A DNA stretch of 64,000 nucleotides from Acanthopleuribacter pedis. GTDB taxonomy: Bacteria > Acidobacteriota > Holophagae > Acanthopleuribacterales > Acanthopleuribacteraceae. The DNA is taken from assembly GCF_017377855.1 (NCBI RefSeq), contig NZ_JAFREP010000007.1:1-64000 (forward strand). Reading direction: 5' to 3'. Shown in pieces: positions 36,795 to 43,976 of this stretch. The stretch's first letter is position 1; each line of letters opens with the position of its first letter. The notes below the pieces were generated by a model. That model searched no databases. It was not told the origin of the DNA and saw only the letters and a list, made by a program, of their open reading frames with translations. Position numbers and translations under genes: made by a program.

Positions 36795-37035
36795 GCAAAG
36801 TGGGACACCCACCTTTTCGCCAGTCCCAGTTTAGGACACCCACCTTTCCCAGTTTAGGACACCCACCCATTTCAAAGGGCTGGTTTGGGACACCCACCCA
36901 TTTCAAAGGGCTGTAGGACACCCACCCAACTCAAGTCGCTTTTTTAGTGGCCGCGGCCTTCTGGTTGGTGATGCTCCAGCGATAAGTAGGTGTCCGAAAT
37001 GGGCCGCAACGTAGACGGCGAAAAGTGGGTGTCCC
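36795..37035. repeat. Right block of the duplicated repeat region (short copy)
   Basis: 241 bases nearly identical to 34902-35233 but lacking about 90 bases of internal repeat units. Same spacers and the same unique tail, with single-base differences (CTGGTTGG for CTTGTTGG, GGGCCGCAAC for GGGTCGCAAC). Same orientation as the left block. Confidence 0.88.
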
Positions 37036-37104
37036 GAATTGGGTGCGTTTCGAACATCCTCCTCTCTTTAGGTGGGTGTCCTTTTGGCTTAACGGACCGC
37101 TTAA

Positions 37105-37765
37105 TCAGGAACCAGGTGTGGTTAACAGCCACACGTCCTCGTCGGCCGAGCCGATGGTTTTTTAACCGCCCATCACCGGCTGTCGATGCAGGTGTTTGAT
37201 GTGATCGGTGTCGCCATCGTGCTGATGCACCTCGGCCTCGCTGATGGAGAAGGGTGGACCCGGCAAGCGTTGTTGGTCGTATTCAAAACTGATGAGCAGT
37301 TGGGCCGCGCCGCCGGTGAGTTTTCGCAGATGGTGGGTAGCGCCGACGCATTTCCGCGGGCAGCGAAACCAAGGCGGCGCGATCATAAACAGCGTCGACC
37401 GCGCCCAGTTGCGCCGCGCTTAGCGCAAAGATATCGCCGACGAACAGGTCCAAATTCACCGCGCTGTAGCGCGTGAGGTCGCCGCTCGCGCCGATGGTTG
37501 GGTTTACGCCCAGGCCGTCGATGAATTGACGCACCGCGATTTCGCTTAGTTCTGTACCCACCATGCGGAACCCGTTCGCCAACAGCCAAGCCATGTCTCG
37601 GGTTTTTCCGCACAGGGGCACGAAGATGCGGCGGCCTTTTAATAAGCGGCTTCCTTTTAAAAAGTTGAGTCGATCAAAATGGTGGGCGAACAAGGCGTTC
37701 CCCTCCGGTTGGTGAAAACCAAGGTCGTTGGTCTGCCGGCATTCATACCAATATTCGGCTTCCAT
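37105..37765 (-). pseudogene. Thiopurine S-methyltransferase (TPMT)-family pseudogene
   Basis: From ATG 37765 (SD GGAG) the frame reads EYWYECRQTNDLGFHQPEGN, the SAM-binding FVPLCGKTRDMAWLLANG, VGTELSEIAV and VYDRAALVSLPAEMRRRY, all typical of bacterial TPMT. It then shifts frame: an extra G in the run 37335-37337 (plus strand) moves the continuation HLRKLTGGAAQLLISFEYDQ and GPPFSISEAEVHQH into another frame. That frame hits a TAA at 37162-37164, after which the family's natural ending (SADEDVWLLT) is still readable to TGA at 37105. One frameshift plus one stop mean a recent pseudogene, unless the extra G is a sequencing error. Confidence 0.82.
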
Positions 37766-37872
37766 AACCACTCCTTCCAATCTGGATTGGGCCTGTTTCG
37801 GCGACGCCGATTGCCAGGCCCCGTGCGTTGGGATTAAGATGCAAGTTCAAGTCAATTTGAGGTCAAGCCCCA

Positions 37873-38285
37873 ATGAAACCAACCCTCGATAGCGGCGAAG
37901 TCGTGAAACAATCGGGTTTCCCCGCCTCGACCCTGCGTTAAGAAAAAGGCCTAATTGAATCGGTCGGTCGTCAAGGCCCGCGGCGACTCTTTGATCCCGC
38001 GGTTCTGGACCGCCTGGCCCTGATCGCGCTCGGTCAAAGCGCCGGTTTCTCCCTGGACGAGCCGGCCTCGGTTCTGACCGGCGGGCTGGATGATCGCAAA
38101 CGGCTGCTGACCAAGGCGGAGGAATTAGACCGAACCATCACGCAATAAACACCATACGCGACGGCTTACGCTCTGCCGCCGCCTGCACCGCGCCCAACCA
38201 TTTCGTCTGCTCGACCTTCCAACGCCTCATGCGCATCGTGGTCAAGCGCAAGGTGAAGAACCGTCGCCAAAGCGGCGGTAATTAG
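37873..38285 (+). pseudogene. MerR-family transcriptional regulator pseudogene
   Basis: ATG 37873 opens MKPTLDSGEVVKQSGFPAST, the start of a MerR helix-turn-helix, but reads LR-stop-EKGLIESVGRQ where the family has LRYYEEKGLIES. A loss of six bases across the Tyr-Tyr-Glu codons explains the TAA. The frame then continues RRLFDPAVLDRLALIALGQS and AGFSLDE, meets TAA at about 38145, and the family's end (TIRDGLRSAAACTAPNHFVC, STFQRLMRI) resumes in another frame to TAG 38285. It sits divergently 107 bp from the TPMT pseudogene. No ordinary gene caller would report it. Confidence 0.8.
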
Positions 38286-38491
38286 CGGTGATTTTCCGAA
38301 AAAGTGGTTTGTTTTAAGCTTTTTCCGCTCGAAGTTCATCAATGGGTCGGTGTCCCGAACTTGGCTACGAAATCGGTGGGTGGCCCTCACTGCTTCTAGG
38401 CATCATTCATTCCTTATACGGGTAGAAATGTTTTTGAAATCAGGGAAATACGATGAAAATGGGGCATAGTGTCGCAATAATAGGAGGTTTC

Positions 38492-39388
38492 ATGGCCAAT
38501 GAAATTCACATGATCTTTGAGAATCGACCCGGTGTTTTTGGCGCTATGGCAAAGGCCTTACTGCTCCCGCGCAAGGGTTTTCGTGCCGCGACCGGTCTGC
38601 CACACATTGAAGTGCGTTGGGCTCAGGTCCAAGTGGATCAGGAGAACTTGGACCGCTACCGCGAGGTTTGTGGCTTGGAGAAAAAGGAACGGCTGCCCCT
38701 GCTCTTTCCGCACGTTTGCAGCCAGGGTTTACATATGGCAATGCTGACTCACAAATCCTTTCCCATTAAACTTTTGGGTTCAGTGCATTTACGCAACCAT
38801 ATTCTCGCCCATCGCGCCATTTCTGTGTCTGAAACCCTTGCGTTGGTGTGTCGGTTGGGTGAATTTCGCATCATGGAAAAAGGCATGGAGTTCGACTTCA
38901 CCACGCTGGTTCATGTGGATGACGAGCGGGTGTGGGAAAGTGTTTCCACCTATTACGTGCGAGGCCGCTTCGGCGAGCAAGGGACACCTTCGCCCTTAGC
39001 CAAAATGCCTGAAATAACAAAAGAAACCCCGGTATCCGAATGGCATGTAGCGGCTGATTTAGGCAAAAAATACGCGCCGATTACCGGAGATTATAATCCC
39101 ATTCATATGTCGAAGATGCTGGCGAAACTGTTTGGTTTTAAACGCGATATTGCCCATGGTTTTTGTGTGTTGGCGACTTGTTTGGAACAATTTGGCAGTA
39201 ATTTAGTTGAAGGTGCCTGTCGCTTTGATGCGGCCTTTAAGGGACCGGTCTTTTTAGACAGCCAGGTCGTTTTGAAGGCATCAGCGGAAGGTGACAGCGG
39301 TCGCTTCAATCTTTATTGTGACGAAAATGAGCGACCCAGCATTTGCGGCCTGGTTCAACCGGCAAAACCCGGCGAGAACCTGGTGTAA
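38492..39388 (+). CDS. MaoC-like hot-dog-fold protein
   Basis: 298 residues from ATG 38492, chosen for the strong SD (AGGAGG, spacing 5); 13 upstream codons are excluded. The C-terminal half carries the MaoC/R-hydratase signature: YAPITGDYNPIHMSKMLAKL and then FKRDIAHGFCVLA, the usual Asp and His of the hydratase motif. The N-terminal half (about 1-170) looks like a second, diverged hot-dog domain. Proteins of this shape act as enoyl-CoA or (3R)-hydroxyacyl dehydratases; no fatty-acid or PHA genes are adjacent, so the substrate is open. Confidence 0.82.
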   Translation: MANEIHMIFENRPGVFGAMAKALLLPRKGFRAATGLPHIEVRWAQVQVDQENLDRYREVCGLEKKERLPLLFPHVCSQGLHMAMLTHKSFPIKLLGSVHLRNHILAHRAISVSETLALVCRLGEFRIMEKGMEFDFTTLVHVDDERVWESVSTYYVRGRFGEQGTPSPLAKMPEITKETPVSEWHVAADLGKKYAPITGDYNPIHMSKMLAKLFGFKRDIAHGFCVLATCLEQFGSNLVEGACRFDAAFKGPVFLDSQVVLKASAEGDSGRFNLYCDENERPSICGLVQPAKPGENLV

Positions 39389-39935
39389 TCACGTGACCGC
39401 CGCGGCTCCAGGCCTTGGCTAACGTTCGGTTTTGAGTTGGTGCATCACCGATTGGCGGACGTCTATCTAGCTCGGGCACTGAATGGCGAGACCCAAAAAA
39501 ACAAAGAAGGGTCTCGGTGAAAACAGCCGTGGCGGGACCTTTCAGGCCTGTACCTTTGCGTTCGACGAAAGATCCCTTATCCGCCCGGATCGGCGTCGCC
39601 GGCCGGTGTTGCAACCAGCCCGGAAGCACGCACCGACCGCGGTGACTGCCACGCCAAAATCACGCGTAATGCACGGTTGCGTCATGAGCAGACCGCGCAC
39701 CGTGCGGTGGTGACCGGGAACCTGACAGACGAGGACACCCACTTTATACCAACGGACCCGTATTCTGACCGTCTCGTGAACGATTTACGGCGCGGGTTCA
39801 CGCCAAAACCCTTCTTAACACCGAGAAGGGTTTTGGGGCGAAACCGGTTTTTTCGGGACCCCAAGCTCTCTACCCTAAACCAAAAGACGTAGGCGGGAAA
39901 CGGGTTAACAGCCGGGGGTTAACGAGGACGCGGTC
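39389..39935. other. Convergent intergenic region with a perfect hairpin
   Basis: No credible gene. CCAAAACCCTTCT (39803-39815) pairs perfectly with AGAAGGGTTTTGG (39824-39836) around eight bases, likely a bidirectional end structure for the MaoC-like and PD40 genes; the U-tract is short on both strands. Confidence 0.5.
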
Positions 39936-40928
39936 CTATGGGCCGACAACCCAAACGGGTTGAATAGCGTCACCTTTTGTTTGGGTTAACCGTGCCACGG
40001 TGCTTCCGTCGACGGCCGCCACGTAAAGGTTCAAATTTAATGCGCCGTTTTCTTTTTCCCCGGAAACAAACACCACATATCGGCCGTCCGGGGACCAATC
40101 CGTATTCAATTTCCAATGGAGGTTTTCCTTGCTGTTGGCAAGGTGGTAACCCAACTTTCGCGCGCCGGTGAGGTTGATCGGGTTGCTACCGTCGGCATTC
40201 ATGACCCACAGGTCCAAACTGTCCTTGGCCACCCTTTGAAAGGCAATGCGTTTTCCATCGGGCGAAAAGGAGGGTACCAAATCGTGTTCAGACGTATTGG
40301 TCAGGTTTCGCTGGTTTTTTCCGTCCGCATCCATCAACCAGATATCGTAGTTACCGGCCGCCGCGCTGTCCCAAACAATCGATTTCCCGTCCGGTGAGAA
40401 GCTCGGGTTGGTGTTGCGCCCTTCATTATGGGTGAGCACTCGGCGCTCACCCGTGGCGACATCCACCAAAACGATTTCCCGATGACCTCGGAAATAGGGC
40501 GGCCCCTCGGTGATGACTTGATTGCACACCAATTGTTTGCCGTCAGGATGCCAAACCGGGTCGTATTCGTACAGCGGTGTTTTGGTCACCCGACGCATAT
40601 TTTTACCGTCGAGGTCGGCGATGGCGAATTTCCATCCGCTGTACTGGTAGGTATTAAACGCAATCTGCTTCCCATCCGGCGAAACATGAGGTTGGTGGGA
40701 ACCACGCCCGCCGACCTTCCCGGGAACCAAGAGGCGCTGTTGGGTGCCATTGGGCTGGATGCGGTAAATACTTAAAAAGCTGTTATCGCCGTAGGAAGCA
40801 TAAACAATATAACCCGGCATGTCCGCGGGGCGGTCGTCTATTTTTGGCGTGGGGAGCTCCGTTCCGAGGGTACACATATTTAAAAACCACAATAAGCAAA
40901 GGTTTGTTTTCATTTTTAACAGGCGCAT
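39936..40928 (-). CDS. Secreted TolB/PD40-type beta-propeller protein
   Basis: 330 residues from ATG 40928 (SD GGAGAT). An N-terminal signal-like segment (LCLLWFLNMCTLG) is followed by five or six PD40 blades with the motif SPDGKxI (HVSPDGKQIAF, SFSPDGKSIVW, SFSPDGKRIAF, DWSPDGRYVVF). It resembles stand-alone TolB-like propellers abundant in Acidobacteriota; there is no TolB N-terminal domain and no tol-pal neighbour, so it is not TolB itself. A second, upstream ATG (40949) lacks support. Confidence 0.85.
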   Translation of the reverse strand: MRLLKMKTNLCLLWFLNMCTLGTELPTPKIDDRPADMPGYIVYASYGDNSFLSIYRIQPNGTQQRLLVPGKVGGRGSHQPHVSPDGKQIAFNTYQYSGWKFAIADLDGKNMRRVTKTPLYEYDPVWHPDGKQLVCNQVITEGPPYFRGHREIVLVDVATGERRVLTHNEGRNTNPSFSPDGKSIVWDSAAAGNYDIWLMDADGKNQRNLTNTSEHDLVPSFSPDGKRIAFQRVAKDSLDLWVMNADGSNPINLTGARKLGYHLANSKENLHWKLNTDWSPDGRYVVFVSGEKENGALNLNLYVAAVDGSTVARLTQTKGDAIQPVWVVGP

Positions 40929-41676
40929 CGACCGATCTCCTTCATTCAATTGGTATGGGCAATGAGCACCGCCGTTTATTCACCGGGGTGTCTCATCTTT
41001 TTGGTTTTTCATTGAGCGGGCTTCGTATGTGCCAGGATCGTTGTCGTCGAGGATTGAGGTTGAAACACCCTCAGGAGAAAGCTTGCCGTCGCGGCAAAAA
41101 CCATCCAAATAGAAACAACCGTTTCCTCCGAGATGATGCGGCCGCGGCGGATGTCGCTGCGATCCACGGCGAAAAGGGAATAGCCAAACACACACGTTAC
41201 TAATAGCGTACGAACCCACAAGCCAAAGGATTGATCGCCGAGGACATTGGCGCGAAGTCTGAGCCGCGGCGTCCAGAGACCACGCGCGGCTTTGACCCCT
41301 ATGTGTCTTTGTGAGAACCGCGGGCTAGTTTCACCTGTTTTTCTGGCACGCAAAAACTGGACGATGGCTATGCCAAACCTTCACCAAAATGGTGGGTGTC
41401 CCGTCATTCTTTGGTTACGCCTGCCCCGCTTTCAAAGCGCCGGCTCGTTTGGCTCGTAATCCTGGCTAAGTTCTCTATGGAGCAGCTAACCGAAAGGGAC
41501 CACAGCTGGTGCTTCCGGGCAAGAGGTCGACCATTCATAAACTTTACTTATGGAACCATAAATACATGAAATTAGAGATGTTTGGATGAAGATGAGATAA
41601 CTCTTTCAGCGCAGGACGCCACCCATTCAGGGACTGACGAGGCCAATCCAACCCGAATCTTGAGAGAGGTTAAATC
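40929..41676. other. Intergenic region with one weak membrane-like frame and one GGTGGGTGTCCC motif
   Basis: A minus-strand frame at 41009-41353 includes two hydrophobic stretches (LLVTCVFGYSLFA, IWMVFAATASFLL) but no start with SD, so it may be a relic. A solitary GGTGGGTGTCCC lies at about 41391-41402. The upstream region of the ABM-like gene is AT-rich. Confidence 0.4.
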
Positions 41677-42402
41677 ATGAGCCAACTTTTGAAAACCATC
41701 ACCATCTTTTCCTTAATCACCCTAACCACCTTCGTTTATGCACAGGAGCAAGCCATGAAAAATTACAAAGCCAGTTATATTGAAATGAACGCGGCCGCCG
41801 GCCAGACCGACAATTTTGCAACCTTCCTCACCAATGCCGCGCCTTTGGTGAAACAAACCGAGCCTGGCACCAAGCTTTGGTTTGCGTTGCAAGCACCTGA
41901 AAACAAACTGGCTATCTTTGACATCTTTGTCGATGAACAGGCGCGCAAGGCCCACTTTTCCGGGGCGGTCGCCGGGGCGTTGAACCAACATGCGAACACC
42001 CTGGTCGCGGAAGGATGGGACAACGGGGTTGTCGCCAATATCCATCATTCCGCGGTCTTGTCGGCCAAAAACCCGGTTGATCTTTACAGTGGAACCACCG
42101 CGACCTATATCAAGCTCAAAGCAGCCCCGGGGCAGGGTGAAAACTTGGCGGCGTTGCTGTCGGCGGCAGGTTCCATCGTTTCCGAAACAGAGCCTGGTAC
42201 CCTGTTTTGGGTCGCGCTCCAAATCGACGAGGACCACTTTGCCATCTTTGACATCTTCGCCGGTGAAGCGGGTCGGGAAGCGCACTTTGCCGGAAAAGTC
42301 GCGGGCCTGCTCAACCAAAAGGCCGCCGTTTTGGTCGAGGGCGGTTGGGCGGACGGCGTGGTCGCCAATGTGAACAACTTCGACATCCTTGCGATCAAGT
42401 AA
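41677..42402 (+). CDS. Exported protein with two tandem ABM-like domains
   Basis: 241 residues from ATG 41677 (SD GAGAGG), with a signal peptide (ITIFSLITLTTFVYA). Two homologous ~95-residue halves follow. Each has KLWFALQ/LFWVALQ, FAIFDIF (one half AIFDIFVDEQAR, the other AIFDIFAGEAGRE), the HFSG/HFAGKVAG-LLNQ helix and WADGVVANV or WDNGVVANI. The fold is that of antibiotic-biosynthesis-monooxygenase (ABM) domains. ABM proteins are usually cytoplasmic single-domain dimers; a tandem, exported form is uncommon. It is followed by an intrinsic terminator at 42426-42453. Confidence 0.8.
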   Translation: MSQLLKTITIFSLITLTTFVYAQEQAMKNYKASYIEMNAAAGQTDNFATFLTNAAPLVKQTEPGTKLWFALQAPENKLAIFDIFVDEQARKAHFSGAVAGALNQHANTLVAEGWDNGVVANIHHSAVLSAKNPVDLYSGTTATYIKLKAAPGQGENLAALLSAAGSIVSETEPGTLFWVALQIDEDHFAIFDIFAGEAGREAHFAGKVAGLLNQKAAVLVEGGWADGVVANVNNFDILAIK

Positions 42403-42425
42403 GCTTCGCCAAACAGGTTTCAATA

Positions 42426-42453
42426 AGCTCACCGTTCATTCGGTGGGCTTTTT
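42426..42453 (+). terminator. Intrinsic terminator of the ABM-like gene
   Basis: AGCTCACCG (42426-42434) pairs with CGGTGGGCT (42441-42449) around six bases and leads into TTTTT (42449-42453). Confidence 0.85.
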
Positions 42454-42462
42454 CAGGTTTAG

Positions 42463-42723
42463 CCCGCATTGCTCACAAGGATTCGTCGCGAGAAGCTGAA
42501 CGCCTTGTGCGTACGAAGATGACGCCCAAGCCACGGAACAGGGGGCCGACCTTTCGCGGGGCCGACCTTTCGCGGGGCCGACCTTTCGCGGGGCCGACCT
42601 TTCGGCGTAGCAGCTGAGGCGAAAGCGGCGCGACCGAGTAATGCGGATGACCGCCCCGCGGAAGGAAAACCCTCGTTATCGCAGGGGTTGCCTCGTAGCA
42701 GAATTCCTTGTGGGAAATGCGGG
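42463..42723. repeat. Family B element with internal 16-bp tandem array
   Basis: Ends are CCCGCATTGCTCACAAGG (42463-42480) and CCTTGTGGGAAATGCGGG (42706-42723), an 18-base inverted pair with two mismatches. Inside are four tandem copies of GGGGCCGACCTTTCGC at 42542-42605. No ORF with support. The element fills the gap between the terminator and the LysR gene's end. Confidence 0.8.
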
Positions 42724-42739
42724 TTAGCCGGGTTCGGCG

Positions 42740-43615
42740 TCATTCTCGCCGGGTAAGGGCTTGCACCAACGCTTGGAGCTCGGCACGAGCGGGCTGTTTA
42801 AGGTAACGCAAAGCAACCAGTGTGCGGCTAACTCGCGGCGCCGTGAGCGGCCGCGTGGCAATGCCCGACATCGGATCCGGCACACAGCTTTTGGGTAGAA
42901 TCGCCACCCCGACCCCCTCGGCTGCAAGCAGCAACAGCCAACTTTCCCGGTTGCTTCGGTAAGAAGCGTAAATTTCAATACCGGACTCCTTACAGCGGGA
43001 CAGCAATTCTTCGCGCATTTCGCAGTTCGGTCGATCCAGGTAGGTTTCCTTTGTCATCTCTTTCAAAGGGACCTCGTCCATGGCTTCGAAGCGATGGCCT
43101 TTGGCAAAAACAACCTGGTAAGGTTCGCGCAGTAAGGTGTCGGCGCTGTAGATCTCTGACGAAAACGCTTGATCCGGTGCGATCACCACGTCCAGCAATC
43201 CATCGCGGAGTTCTTCTAATGCGACCTCCGCGCGCCGGTAAATGAGTTCGATTTCGATGGTGGGATTGGCTGTCTGGTATTGCGCGATACTTCGGGCTAA
43301 AAGGTTGCCGCCCACCGTTTCAAAAAGGCCGATTCGGATGGGAATTCGGTCGAGCCGAATATGACGAACCGCATCAGCCAGTGTCGCCGCGGCCTCGTCT
43401 TGAATGTGTTGGAGGCGCGGGCGTACCAGTTCGCCCAGGGGCGTCAGCGCACATCCCGAGCGGTCGCGCAGGAAGACGGGGCCGCCGAGTTCCTCCTCCA
43501 GCTTTTTGATCGCCGCTGTTAAGGCCGGTTGAGAGACGTGGGCGGCATGAGCCGCCTGGGTGAAGTTGCGGTGTTCGCAAACGGCAAGAAAGTATTTAAC
43601 CTGGTGCATTTCCAT
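42740..43615 (-). CDS. LysR-family transcriptional regulator
   Basis: 291 residues. The N-terminal winged helix-turn-helix shows QVKYFLAVCEHRNFTQAAHA and SQPALTAAIKKLEEELGGPV, then a LysR substrate-binding domain (RIGLFETVGGNLL, LLDVVIAPD, GVGVAILPK). It has the OxyR/CysB-like length. Start ATG 43615 (SD AGGA); ATG 43609 is also possible. No obvious target gene is divergent; the next gene upstream is a Ser/Thr kinase 362 bp away. Effector unknown. Confidence 0.92.
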   Translation of the reverse strand: MEMHQVKYFLAVCEHRNFTQAAHAAHVSQPALTAAIKKLEEELGGPVFLRDRSGCALTPLGELVRPRLQHIQDEAAATLADAVRHIRLDRIPIRIGLFETVGGNLLARSIAQYQTANPTIEIELIYRRAEVALEELRDGLLDVVIAPDQAFSSEIYSADTLLREPYQVVFAKGHRFEAMDEVPLKEMTKETYLDRPNCEMREELLSRCKESGIEIYASYRSNRESWLLLLAAEGVGVAILPKSCVPDPMSGIATRPLTAPRVSRTLVALRYLKQPARAELQALVQALTRRE

Positions 43616-43763
43616 AGTAGTTTCCTATGGTACAAGAGCCCGAATTCATTTGATACAGCTTAATGATTGGGACCCCAATCGGCGGTCCGATTCTCCTTAC
43701 CACACGGGCGGCCATCACAGCCTGGCCCGCGGGGTGGCGGGGTAAGGATCGGTCGCACGGATC

Positions 43764-43798
43764 AGGACACCCACGTTTTAACAATAGGTGGGTGTCCT
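43764..43798. repeat. Perfect inverted GTGGGTGTCCT pair
   Basis: AGGACACCCAC (43764-43774) pairs perfectly with GTGGGTGTCCT (43788-43798) around 13 bases; another GTGGGTGTCC lies at about 43824. It belongs to the GTGGG(A)CACCCAC motif family and sits between the LysR and kinase promoters; the rest of 43616-43976 shows no gene. Confidence 0.75.
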
Positions 43799-43899
43799 TA
43801 ATTAGGGACGGTGTGTTTGGGATGTGGGTGTCCGGTTTTGCGGTTGTGGCCGCCGGTGCGTCGGATGGGTATTGAGATAAAACAGGTTATGCCGTTCGT

Positions 43900-43927
43900 T
43901 TGCCTGGGCACGATGCTTGGATAGGAT
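43900..43927 (+). promoter_or_regulatory. Candidate promoter of the transmembrane kinase
   Basis: TTGCCT (43900-43905) and TAGGAT (43922-43927) with a 16-base spacer, about 50 bases ahead of the start codon. Confidence 0.35.
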
Positions 43928-43976
43928 TGTGGTTCCCGCCCATGTACAATGAAATAACCAATCGGGAGAACGGCAT

